A program made the translations under genes and the position numbers. Positions 36,198 through 47,469 of a stretch of 64,000 bases of DNA are shown one piece after another. Numbering within the stretch: the first letter of the stretch is position 1; the number at the start of each line of letters is the position of its first letter. This stretch comes from Polytrichum commune. Taxonomy: Eukaryota > Streptophyta > Polytrichopsida > Polytrichales > Polytrichaceae. The notes under the pieces are model-generated. The model did not search any database, was not told the DNA's origin, and saw only the letters and a program-made list of their open reading frames with translations. The DNA lies in assembly GCA_950295325.1 (NCBI GenBank), contig OX485804.1:2542001-2606000 (forward strand). The letters are read 5' to 3'.

Positions 36198-39100
36198 TAT
36201 ACTGACATGGGCATAAAAACTTCATTAGGTCACTCTTTGGAGGATCAGACTGCCTTTGGAAGTTTAGCTTTTAAGTGTCACTCATAATTGGTGCTCAATC
36301 TTTTTGAATTAAACATTCAGATTGAATACCTCCCCCCGCCCCGGCCCTGCCCCCGTGGTCTTCTTTGCTTTGCTCATTTAAGGTAGACGTGCCTAATTTG
36401 GTTACTTATCTTAATCGAATATCAATATTTGAGTGGTATTTGGGTAAGCCTGCATACAAGAACGGACACCAAAAGACACATGTTGAAAAAAAATCGGACT
36501 ACGTGCTCGAAAATTTTAATCATTTTAGGTTCATGTAAGATGTAGGAGATGTAAGATGGTCGGAAAAAGTAACCATTCAAGACATGTCTACCTTACAATA
36601 CGAACATGATCTCCTCACCTTTTGCTAATTTGAAGGTTGAATTTACTGTTTTTTATAATTTCTATTGAGTGCGTTATTCTTACATCTCCTCTAATTTCAA
36701 ATGAAGCCGAAGTTGCAAGCTTTACCTCCAAAATACAATATGTACACCATTAGTTTGAAAAGGGGCGCAAGGGGTGGGGGGACTGATTGAGACCCACTTT
36801 AAATTACACTAGAGCATGAGTTGAGAGCTTTGAACTTGCAACTTTATAGTAGTTTGGTACGTGGAGTTGACAAGCTTTGATTCAAAGTTCAAATTATAAA
36901 TATGAGCTTCGCCAATCTTCAAGCTCTCATCAATTTGAACAAGTGTAAAGTGATCATGCTTAAAGTGTGATATCAAGGGGTAGAATGATACTAACACTAA
37001 GAGAATTGCGTGGTCATGCCACTAGCAATTTATGTGTAATTGGGATTGACTTTTTAAAAAATTAAAAAATAGTTATTGCAAGAATTGGTAAATCGTCATG
37101 ATGGAAATGGGGAGTGTCTTCTCCAACATTTATGTGGGAACCATGCAATATTTAATGGAGATATTATTGATTGAGGCAGCTGAAGGTTTTTCTTGAAGGT
37201 AGGTTATGGTGGTGACCATCTTCTTTAGTAGGCATGCGCTTGGTTGAAATTACCACTTGTTAAAATTTCTAGAGAATTGTGCTTTGCTAGTATTATTGGA
37301 CAATTTCAGCAATTGTTAGTAAAAAAATTGCACTTCCCCTTAGTTAATGTCCCATTTAGTAGTGTCAATAGACCTTTTAGTTTGTGAATACATGCTATAG
37401 GATTGGTTCAAGTGGCCTTGACTAGTGGCATGACCATGCAATTCCCGTGGTGCAAACAAAACAATTTTTCTTGATGCTCATTCAAGGCTTGGGTCCCATA
37501 GAATTAGTTGAGCTTGAACTCTCGACATTCCTAAGCGGCTTTCATGAGGTAGCTTAAGGATTTGACCAAGACCTTGTGGTAGTTGTTCTACAAGATGCAA
37601 TGTTGAGAACATTTCAATCACAAACCCATTACAAGATGCAATATTTTTTGAAGGTTATGAAGAAGCCCCTTTGTTTACCCATGTATTTGAGTCTCTATAT
37701 GAGTAGGAATTAAGGGGGAAAAAGGAAATAAATATACATATATTTAGAGATCAACATCAACTCCTATCAGTGCAAGCATAAATGAAGAGCCTCTTCACCC
37801 ACTTGCCATGATCCCTTGTCAAGGCGGACTCTAGACAAAACACCACAGTAACAAATGGAACAAATATATCTGTGACAAAAAATTGTTTTGTGTTGGATGT
37901 TTATGGGGATTAAATTTTTTCTTGTGGAAGTAATCAAAATCTCAAGTGTGTAGGCCAAGCTCATGAGGGTGCGAGTTTCTGGTCAGTAATGACCTAAGTT
38001 TACAGACCGAGCGAGGCCTCCAAAAGTTAGTGCATACAAGATAGTGCTCATCCCCTACCCTAATTTATTTGGAATAATTAAGGGATGTGCATGATGGGAA
38101 TTCTTCTCTAGGTTTTGTGAGTCACATGTGTGGAAAATGAACATCACTAGAGGTTATTGCAAATACAAATTTGACGACCATGTCGTTGTGCATTCATATG
38201 TTTTGAGTGTTGTTATGCAAACAGACAAACTTCGACCCATATTCGTCGTGAGAATTGAATCAAGACAACAAACATCACAAAGTTTGAAATTTTATGTAGG
38301 TGGCCAATCACTTTCATCTACTACTTGCATCATGTTGCTATTTGCCAACATCGTCAATTAACTGCACGCCTTCACCTTGTGGTGGAAGGACTTTAGATCA
38401 CATATACAAATGGCATTCCTAATAATTTGTTGAAATGGGTTGTACATGATGTATGATCCTAATTTTGCTAGAGTGCCTCCATAATAAAAATTGTCTTCTT
38501 CACTCTTCACCTTCACATTATGCGCCTCCCTCACCTCCTTCCTACTTGACCTCGTGAGACTTATGGAATTATCAAGTCCATCTCTTCTTCTCTACATTCC
38601 AATAGGCATGCACTTCTTCTCAAAACACATCATGAACCTCACTATGTAACCCATCTGCCTTCCCAACACTGGATCACTTTCCTCTAATTTGTCAAGTTCA
38701 TGCTTAGATATTGAAGGGTAATTCCGAATATGCCTTGTTGTTCTCATTGTTGTCTAGTTTTATGAATGGCTTCTTTTTATGATTGTGCGGCCTCATTGCA
38801 ATTCACCCATATGAACCTTCATGCCATGTCTATGCTTCAACTCATGCCTAAGAGCAAAGTCAAGACAATATGCATTTTGGAGAATATAAGAGGGCCGTTG
38901 CTGGCTTGCACTATGATGTATATGCCCTGGAATGATGAATTACGTGAGAATTAGGTTGCATTGCACAACTGTTTCTTAATTCATGCATTTGCGACATGAA
39001 AGTCGGTCAATTAAGGAGGCGTTGTTCTTGTGAGAAGGTAGAGATTGTGCCATCTATCGAGTTCTATTCAAAACCTAATATTCAAGTCAGAGGAATCACA

Positions 39101-39471
39101 AGTTAACTTCAATAAAAATTCGCAATATGTCTCGATGTTGGCTAATTAGAGGTTGGTGAAGTATTGACTACATTATACATGATTTTAGTGTGCCTTGTGC
39201 CAGTCTACCCCTACATATATATACCTTGGACTTTCTAGAATGTAAGATTGGGAAGCTCATTAGCTTGTCGGCAACATCGTGAAAGGAATAAGCACACAGC
39301 AAGTGTGACAGTCACGACGAAACTGGATCAAAAGCATTAAGGGAGCCAAACCTTAGTCTCAATTATCGCATCAAGAGAAAGAGGAATGGAGGTGTTTGCT
39401 ATACTGAAAATTCTCATCATTCATCACTCAATTTCCTCTGACGTTCTACACCATGTTAGCAGCTATACTCA

Positions 39472-39864
39472 CTACACTAAAATTTGTATTTAGTGTCACC
39501 AATTCTATTTGTCTTGCTCAAGACTAATTGTAAACCGCCTGTGAAGTGTAACCAACTTTAACTGTAACCTAACATCATTTGTCATTCCTTGTAAAAACAT
39601 TGGGCATTCTAGATGTACAATGTTGCAATTACTATCACTTACCAAGTGGATTTTCATCCAAATTTCAATCATCCATGACAACATTTCATTACATAAATGT
39701 TGGTATGCAAAATATCCCAAACTTAGTTCCAATAATTGACATTTGGATGAAATCAAGAAAGTTGGGATGACACCACTTGTAAACTTATTCATGAAAAGTG
39801 TCATCGGACAAGTTACCATAGTGACATAAAATACCATATGACACTAAATGCAATATTTAGTGTC
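39472..39864. mobile_element. MITE-like element, CTACACTAAA termini (unit C copy)
   Basis: Orthologue of 7515-7911 and 22539-22932. Confidence 0.55.
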
Positions 39865-40390
39865 CTACTCTCATACGAACAGGTGGATGCCACAGCCAAA
39901 GGACCCGATTACGTTGCCTCCACAAATTCATTCTCCTCTCTTCATTAACAGGCGTTCCAGCCACATCCAACTCAAACAATCTACTACTATTTGAATCAAG
40001 AGAAGAGTACATCTTCAATTAGGTTGCCTCTTTACCCATGCACTTTGCCTTGGGACAAATCCATATCACAAAAATTGAGGACTTTGTTTATTCATTCATA
40101 TAGCGGCCGCAACCTAATTGCACATATCAGCTTTGCACTCATATTTACTGTTAGGTTGCCTTTGCGAATAGGTCGTCTCTTCGCCCATGTAAATTACCTT
40201 TGGTCAAAATCAGATAACAAAAGCTTATCGCTTCCTCTATCAATCTGGATGGCAACAACGGTAAAACTACATATCCTCGTTGAAATTTTTCTAAATAGTG
40301 ACGACTGCCGATGAATTAGCGTGGCATTACCTAATTGCACATATCAGTATCGTTGGATTTGTGCAATTTTGTTTGTTTGGGTCCCCAATA

Positions 40391-40586
40391 GGGAGGGTTG
40401 TGCCTGCCAAGGTGGTTGTGCTATACCATGGCGACGCTTGTAGCCTCGGACAGCAAGCTGCCCTGTGAGCCCACACCCGAAATAAATTGGATTAATATCA
40501 TGATGCTCGATGAGCCTCGTATCAGATATTAAACTGATAAGAACAGATACTACACTTGATCTTAGCCAAAAGGCCAAGAAAGGTAT
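40391..40586 (-). ncRNA. U2: U2 spliceosomal RNA gene, copy U2-1
   Basis: The minus strand begins ATACCTTTCTTGGCCTTTTG and continues with CTAAGATCAAGTGTAGTATC, the conserved U2 5' domain with the branch-site recognition sequence GTAGTA intact. Length to the end of the 3' stem is about 196 nt, the usual plant size. Expected role: U2 snRNP pairs with the intron branch site. One change in stem I (C to T at about position 11) keeps a G-U pair. A mismatch in the stem IIb region (GAGGCTC against GAGCATC) slightly weakens it. The Sm-like site reads AATTTATTT. USE and TATA are intact. Probably functional or recently so. Confidence 0.88.
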
Positions 40587-40609
40587 GCCTCCTAACGCTT
40601 CAACTTCCC

Positions 40610-40660
40610 ATTATAAACTCCGCCTCTGCCCTCCATCGCACCTCCTGTCAAGTATGGGAC
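40610..40660 (-). promoter_or_regulatory. U2-1 promoter: USE and TATA
   Basis: Minus-strand USE-like GTCCCATACTT at 40650-40660 (plant consensus RTCCCACATCG) and TATA (TTTATAAT) at 40610-40617. The 32-bp gap fits RNA polymerase II snRNA promoters. Pol III types have shorter gaps. Confidence 0.8.
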
Positions 40661-41545
40661 AATCCAGTCCATTTCTTTTGCAATATCCATCACTACTCAT
40701 AAACTTCTCCACAGAGGCCTGCTTCAAACTGCAGCCAACAATCTCCAAGGCAGGTCTTTTTATCACCGTGGCTATTACATACATCTAATACAAATGAGAA
40801 ATGTACCAACTTGTAGCTATAAATTCTGAATCTTTAATTCTCAGAACCTGAACAGAAAAGCTAATGGCACACGCATTCCAGGCGCTTGCAAACCCAATTA
40901 TGCCAGAAACCATCAGATTGTTCGACCTTCCAGACCTCGATACACATATTTCGCAAGTACGTCCAGTGACCCAATTCAGAATGCCAGAACCTCACCAACA
41001 GCTGGTGAGCACCTCCTGCCACATTGGAAGTCAACCAATGGCCATGGCTGTGCAGTTCTAACACCTCAAGCATCGGACCACCTTTCATTCTTCTGAGAGC
41101 TCAAACCCTAAACCCTCCTTGGTCCCACCCCAAGCCCTCCTTGGTCCCAAGAGAACACATCTTTACCATTTCATTCATTTCATTTTGTTTTTCTCACACG
41201 GGATAGGACTAGAAGGTTTAGAATCATGGATCGAAATAATTTCGTTCAATTCTGCAACTTGAGGTGTCTTTGCATCGCTAATTCAAGTGCGACTTGTTGT
41301 TGTGTACCTGCTTCTTTCTGCTAGATTGGATGTGACATGTCTTTATTATTTTCTCTCTGATTACATTGATTCCTACAGGATTGCAATAAGCTTTGGCACC
41401 GTAGCAGCTCTTGTGGTGTCCAAATTGTAGTGTCAACTTATGCATACTTAGCCCATCGTCTAATGGAATACTCGTTCCTCTAAAATACCGAACTAGAAAG
41501 GAGCGTGCTTCACATTGATTCGAAAATACATGAGTGCAAATTTGT

Positions 41546-41961
41546 TCACCAAGTTGAAATTGTTATATGTAAAAGAACCCTTTGATTTGTGGCCCTTGTG
41601 GATATGGAAACACAGATAGACTTATCTATCGGCCCAGTACTTCCACCTGCTGCTAAGGTGTGCTCAATGCTTGACTTGGAGAGGTGAATGTCGTCCGACT
41701 CGTCCCTGCTGTTTCCTAAACAGATCGTCCTGCGAGAGAAATCACCATTGACAGAGGCACTGTGATTGTTTAGTTGTTGTTGGTGAAGGTGAAAGTTTTC
41801 TTTGTCATTCCAGAGACGGTCTCCACAAATGTCACTTGTATGAGCTGCTTCTTCATTGCTATGCACTCGCGTTGTCGAAAAGCTCGATCTCTGGCTTGTT
41901 CTTGTCTAGAGATCTCCATGCATTTAGTAGCTTTTGGGAGCCAGGACAGGCCGTCATGCAT
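41546..41961 (-). pseudogene. Possible gene fragment in U2 spacer, function unknown
   Basis: Two overlapping minus-strand frames have protein-like composition. One (41770-41961) contains a charged helix (EISRQEQARDRAFRQREC). The other (41546-41866) is serine- and asparagine-rich (RTICLGNSRDESDDIHLS). A frame switch near 41800 would join them. Base composition is less AT-rich than the surroundings. No second copy in the window and no domain recognised. Confidence 0.25.
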
Positions 41962-42404
41962 TAGGAAGCCAATATTGAACTACCAGCACTCGTGTCGTGA
42001 TTTATTCCTGTCTGTTGCTAAATTTGTTTGCTTTAATTTTGTGTGAGATAAGCGGAGTCCGCAGAAAGGGGCTATGAGGTGGTCTCGATCTCGAACTCTT
42101 CTTAAAATTTCGTAAAGATGCTTCGTTGAGAGAAAAGCAGCAGTCGTGATGAAACGAAAACGCAAACTCAAGTGTTTCTTGTTTAACACTACAGCAATCG
42201 CTAATCTCTCAACGCTCCTCTCATCAATACATTAGTTCCAATAATTCGATGTTATGCTCATGCTAACAGGCGGATGCTATAGCGAAAGAGTAGGCAAAGC
42301 ACTCATTTGTGTTCTTTCTCTCAACTACTTCGACTGGATAATCTTGCAATCTTCTTTCGTAAGTGCGCCGGTCACGAAAATTTCATACTATTTGAATGGA
42401 AAGA

Positions 42405-42602
42405 AAAAGAAATGCTGTCAAAGAAATAGTGCAATTGCATGGCGCGGCGACATTCGCAGGCTGAGACAGCAAGTTGGGTAATGATCCCACACCCGAAAGA
42501 AATTGGATTAATATTATGAGGCTCGATGAGCCTCATACCAGATATTAATCGGATGAGAATAGGTACTACACTTCATCTTAGCCGAAAGGCCGAGAGAGGT
42601 AC
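42405..42602 (-). pseudogene. U2: U2 snRNA-like copy U2-2, degenerate 3' half
   Basis: The 5' half is recognisable: TCTCGGCCTTTCGGCTAAGA, GTAGTA present, with changes such as AGATGAAG for AGATCAAG and ACCTATTC for ATCTGTTC. The 3' stem-loop is badly worn: the plus strand reads AAGAAATGCTGTCAAAG where the others read GGGTTGTGCCTGCCAAGG, mostly G-to-A. The 5' end reads GTACC instead of ATACC. Promoter words are intact, so it could be transcribed, but the RNA is unlikely to be stable. Confidence 0.8.
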
Positions 42603-42625
42603 ACTTTCACACCCTTCAACTTCCC

Positions 42626-42678
42626 ATTATATACCCACTCCCCTCCTCCCTACCTTGTCATCCTGAGAAGTATGGGAC
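42626..42678 (-). promoter_or_regulatory. U2-2 promoter: USE and TATA
   Basis: GTCCCATACTT at 42668-42678 and TATATAAT at 42626-42633, gap 34 bp. Intact although the transcribed part is worn. Confidence 0.75.
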
Positions 42679-42679
42679 A

Positions 42680-45300
42680 ATCAAGTCAATCCCCATGCAC
42701 ACATCCCTCTTATTACCATTGTTGTGCAAGTCCACAAATGGTTCTGTTCTATAAGTATGCAGCCTCATTTTGACTCACTTAACCGGACCTTTTGTGCCAT
42801 GGCTATACTTCATTTCTACACATGAGCAATGTTAAGACAAATCTGGATTTGTAGTATGTAAGAGTGGAAAAGGGGATGGCGTGCTGTTTCTGATTTTACT
42901 ATTATGTATTGTTGTGGCCATGAAGTAGTCACCCATCAACCAAAATTGCTGGGAGGTCGCAACTACCAAGATGTGTGAACCTCGAAAGCGGGATTGCTCT
43001 GGTAAACTATAATGATGAAATATTGGAATTGAGACAAGCCTCAATACGGTTGGTGCCTAGACCTTGCTCGTAGCGACTCCATTGGCGCGAGTATACTCAT
43101 CCTCCTGCTCACCAATTACACGAACACATCACTGACGAGGCACTCTCTTGGAGAAGGCCATAGCCATGCAAACATCTTGCTGGCCACATGCTCCGAGTTC
43201 TCCATATAACTCTTCTCCAGCTACAAAATAGTCCATGATAGGATTGAATTAGCAGTCTGCAGATGTTCGCAGTGATATCTCTGGTTTTATGAAAGACAGT
43301 CGGGGGTAGTTGGACATACCTTTCACCTATAGTCAAGATGTTGAGCATCGTGAAGTAAAAATTGTTTTTTCCCTAAACAGAACTTTCCCATTTATGTCTG
43401 AAGTTCTTCTACGTTTGTGTGTGTTGCATTTTCTTCTCTTTGTTTCAGTCACATTAATAGAGTTATCCGTAAAGTGAGCTGAAGAGAGGGTTTTGGGCCT
43501 AGATTTGAGAAAATTGTGTGACAGGCCCTAAAAGTGGAGCAGGTGTCTGTAGCTATAAAAAAACACAGGCACAAATCTTTTGAGGGACCGGAAATGGTGA
43601 AAAAAAAAATTGCTCCTGTGTTGCGAGCGCGCCCCGGGAATTTAGCGTCGCTTTGTCAGAGGGCCCTCTCTTGTTTCGCTAATTATGTCAACAAAGAAGA
43701 TCCACTGACAAGGCGGGGCGAAAGTCATAAATAAAGGCAATTGAATTATTAGGAACAATTTCGGCAATTAGGTATGTCCCTAATTTTAGGTCACACATTG
43801 CAGACAAGGGGACTTGCCCCCCCCCCCCTCCTGCCCCATGCTTGTTATATGTTGGGAATCTTCAAGCCCACTTATTTCAGGGTTTTCAAGAGGCTCCTCA
43901 ACTTACACAATAAACACCTGAAAATAGGCCCATACAAAATGAATACTATGTGTTGTGGGCCAGACGCCTGTTTTAGTCTCTGAAAAACTCTTAATTTCTT
44001 TTGACGAATAGGCGGACCCCGATTCTCTCATCCAAAAACAAGCAGACCAGCTCTGACCCTAAACCCTGGCCTTCTGTATTATGCCCCGGAATTCTAGAGC
44101 CTTACTTTGCGTTTCCATGGGTTTGTGTGAATAGTGCACTCAAAATCTGTCAAAACACCAGCTTACTTTACGGATAACTCAAATGGGTGAAGGTAATCAA
44201 AGTGGATCTTATTTTAGTACCAATAAGGAGGTTGGTTACCGCGTACTACAAACTCTCTCGGCCCCCTTGATTCCCACCTTGCCATTCTAATTTCAGTAGA
44301 AGCGGCACATACAGTTTCACTCGGCACAATCTTTGCGTTTCTAGCCCAATTGTAGGGTTTGTCATACCTTTTCCAAGTCAGGTGAATGACGGTTCATCTC
44401 ATCACATGCCTAATGAAATATTCAATATACTGTATTATTAAAGTCTTTCATAATTACCTACTTTCAACATCTTGCAAATCTGTGTATTCAGTTCAATTAT
44501 TAGTTCACTATCATTACAAAACAAGTTGTGTAAATGACCAAAATGATGTCCCTCATATCTAGCAAGAGAACTGTATTTATGTGAATGTTCAAAATATAAC
44601 TGCACAAAATTCCAGTAAGAGCTGCACAACTTTGGAAAAAGTGCAGACTTCGGGCACAACTAATGAGTTATATGCAAAACCCATTCAACTTAGAGGAAAC
44701 TACCACTCATTTTCAACCAAAAATCGCAGTATGTCATGATTAGCCTGACTAGAGTCTAGTGTAGGAACGGCCACATTATACATGAGCTCAAAGTGGGCTT
44801 GTGCAAGTCCACCCCTGCCTGTATACCTGACCCTCTTACAAAGTGAGATCCGGAAGCTCATCAGCTTGTTCAAGACGTTGTGTAAGGAATAGACTGACAA
44901 CAAGTGCGACATCATGAAGGAAATTGGATCATGTGGATTACGGCATGCAAATCTTAGCCTGAAAAACAATCAAGAGATTAGGAATGGAGATAATTATCTA
45001 AAATCAACTCAGTCTCAAGCGGTTTAATACTCTTCTAGGACATTTTACACCATGTAAGGAGTCATTCAATATTACTCTCATCCTTACAAGCAAGTGCCAT
45101 AGCCAAAGAAAGGAGGCCAAAGACCCACTTGTGGTGAATCTCTCAATTGTTTCGGCTAATTCATTTCCATTCACATGTATGACGACGATGTCCAACTCAA
45201 AATTTTAGTGTTGCTTGATTCAAACTTAGAAGTACACCTTGCTCTCTTGCATCACATTCAAATTGATATAGTCCAGTTTTGGTTTATTTGGATCCCCGAC
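42680..45300. other. Spacer between U2-2 and U2-3, no gene seen
   Basis: Parts are diverged duplicates of the spacer after U2-4: 42890-43060 resembles 47700-47850, 44400-44520 resembles 48460-48580, and 44690-44960 resembles 7140-7440. C run at about 43809. A plant telo-box-like ACCCTAAACCC at 44060-44070. Confidence 0.6.
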
Positions 45301-45301
45301 A

Positions 45302-45506
45302 TGGAGGGTTGTGCCTACCAAGGAAGTAGTGCAATACCATGGCATGCAACGCTCACAAGCTCATACAACAAGTTGCCAGATGAACCCACCCCTTAAAGAA
45401 ATTAGATTAATATCATGAAGCTCAATGAGCCTTGTATCATATATATATTAAACTAATAAGAAATGATATTACACTTGATCTTAGCCAAAAGTCCAAGAAA
45501 AGGTAT
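45302..45506 (-). pseudogene. U2: U2 snRNA-like copy U2-3 with altered branch-site sequence
   Basis: The minus strand starts ATACCTTTTCTTGGACTTTT (one extra T). The branch-site recognition word reads GTAATA where every other copy has GTAGTA, and the following bases read TCATTTCTTATTAG. A TATATATATGATAC expansion lies in stem IIa/IIb. Length is about 205 nt. TATA is weak (TGTATTAT) and the USE is GTCCCATACTC. Most likely a decaying copy. A variant U2 with altered pairing cannot be excluded. Confidence 0.8.
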
Positions 45507-45529
45507 GCCTCTTCACTCTTCAACTTCTC

Positions 45530-45577
45530 ATAATACACCACGCCTACTCCCTACTTACATCCTAAAGAGTATGGGAC
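45530..45577 (-). promoter_or_regulatory. U2-3 promoter remnant
   Basis: USE-like GTCCCATACTC at 45567-45577, TATA-like TGTATTAT at 45530-45537, gap 29 bp (shortened by about 3 bp relative to U2-1 and U2-4). Confidence 0.6.
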
Positions 45578-47194
45578 AATCAAGTCCATATTTCTTTTTA
45601 TATCCAACACTACTCATGGACTGCTTCTCAAGACACAACCATGAACCTCACGGTGCAACCTATTTGCCTTCCACACATTGCTTCAATTTATTTAGAATTT
45701 GTCAACTTCTTCCTCAAACATTGAAGCGAAATGTAGTAAAAACAATTGTCGATTTCTAGAATAAAAGAGTTGGAGAAGGGTACCCATGTGTTGTTGTTGC
45801 CTTGTATCATGTATGTGCCTCGGGGGGGGGGGGGGTACACTCATTGTCTCTCAAGCAGTACTTGAAGGAGTGAAGAAAAGATGGATAAAAAAATCAAATC
45901 GGCTAAAACATTGACCATCAAGATTTGATATTTTGGAAGGGTCTGTAGGATGCGCTGCAAAATTGGCAACATATGGATTAAGTATCGTCAACTAATTGAT
46001 CTCTAGAACTGGCCTTCTAATACATGAATAAGGCTATGTTGGTATCAAAATAAGAATGAATCAATATATATGGACCTACGATTTGACAAATCGTTTGATG
46101 TTAGAGTTAGAAACCACTATTGCATTGGTTATAATAACTTATATTGTAGAAACAAATTTATATGAGTTACGACCAATGAATGAATGAGTGTTCAACAACT
46201 ATATCAATGATAAATAAATATGTCTTGCTAAGAGTAATTTAGCCATATTTCCAATATGGCCTTTCTAGTGTATACATATGATTGAGCTCTATATGATTTA
46301 TTTGTTTTTCACTTGCCTATGTATATGAGGGAACATCCAACTACAAATTGTACGTATATCATTTTTTAAAGCATAAAAATCTTGTATATTAGGGGTATTA
46401 ATTTCAGGGTCATGCACGCACGTGATTCCTGGTTCTAGCATTGAGTGCATCCCCCCTTTGTATGTGCCTAGGAGTGATGAATCATTTGAGGATTGTCTTT
46501 GCATCACACATCTGTATTTTAATCAATTCCGTTACAACATGGTCACCGTGTAGAGTTTCACTTAATTAACAAAAAGTTGCACACCTTGTGAAAAGGCAAA
46601 GACTATGTCATCTTTTAAGTAATGTTTCAAACCTATGAACTTAGAGGAGACCATGAACCATCTTCAACCAATATTTGCAATATGTCCAGATAGGCTAACT
46701 ATAGTAAGGGTGAAGTATTGACTACATTCTACATGATATCAAAGTGGTATGTGATAGTAATGAACGGACAACATGAGGATCAAAAGGATTAAGAGAACCA
46801 AATCTTAGCCAGAAATAACGTATCATAAGAAAAGAAATGGAGACAAGTGTTGTAAAGACAATTCTTAAATGATCCATCATTTCCAAGACACATGATTCAT
46901 TCAACAAGACAACAACGACACATGATTCCCTTCTCCTCTTGTGACTTTCTACCATGCAAGAAGTCCATACTTAATATTACTCTTTTGCAAACATGCGGAT
47001 GTCATAGCCAAAGAGAGGAGGCAAAGAACCCATTTGCATTCATTCTCAGGTGCTTCAACAAACTCATCTTCCTCTCTTCACTCACATTTGCATCAGCCAC
47101 GTCCACTTCCACAAAATCATATTATTTGCATCAAACAAAGAACACATGTCAGTCTGATGATTTGTCCGATTTAAGTTGGTTTGGATCCCAAAAT

Positions 47195-47390
47195 GGGAGG
47201 GATGTGCCTGCCAAGGAGGTAGTGCAATACCATGGCGACGCTCGCAAGCTCCGACAGCAAGCTGTCATATGAGCCCACACCCTAAAGAAATTAGATTAAT
47301 ATCATGAGGCTCGATGAACCTCGTATCAGATATTAAACTGATAAGAACAGATACTACACTTGATCTTAGCCAAAAGGCCGAGAAAGGTAT
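47195..47390 (-). ncRNA. U2: U2 spliceosomal RNA gene, copy U2-4 (most canonical)
   Basis: The minus strand begins ATACCTTTCTCGGCCTTTTG, then GCTAAGATCAAGTGTAGTAT and CTGTTCTTATCAGTTTAATA, identical as far as I can judge to the conserved U2 5' domain. Stem IIb pairs well (GAGGTT/GAGCCTC). The Sm-like site reads AATTTCTTT. The 3' stem-loop is CATGGTATTGCACTACCTCC. 196 nt. A possible plant snRNA 3' box (CAAACCAACTTAAA) lies about 10 nt downstream. USE and TATA are intact. Best candidate for an active U2 gene here. Confidence 0.93.
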
Positions 47391-47413
47391 GCCTCTTCAC
47401 ACTTCGACTTCGC

Positions 47414-47464
47414 ATTATAAACTCCGCCTCTGCCCTCCATTGCAGCTTCTGACAAGTATGGGAC
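47414..47464 (-). promoter_or_regulatory. U2-4 promoter: USE and TATA
   Basis: GTCCCATACTT at 47454-47464 and TTTATAAT at 47414-47421. The gap is 32 bp and the TATA distal edge is 31 bp from the 5' end of the RNA, the same in all five copies. Confidence 0.85.
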
Positions 47465-47469
47465 AACTC

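Larger units (their letters stand above)
35391..40390. repeat. Segmental duplication unit C, leading into U2-1
   Basis: Starts with the same text as base 1 of the window and follows unit A to about 8380 without the cassette. Unlike A and B it runs directly into a full-length U2 gene at 40391. Confidence 0.9.

Noticed and set aside
40861-41088. Overlapping frames on both strands near U2-1
   Set aside because: Both are about 65-75 codons with no motif or splice support, and neither is preserved in other U2 spacers.
41101-41118. AAACCCTAAACCC, telomere-like repeat
   Set aside because: Only two units. This is a telo-box-like word common in plant DNA, not a telomere or a fusion scar.
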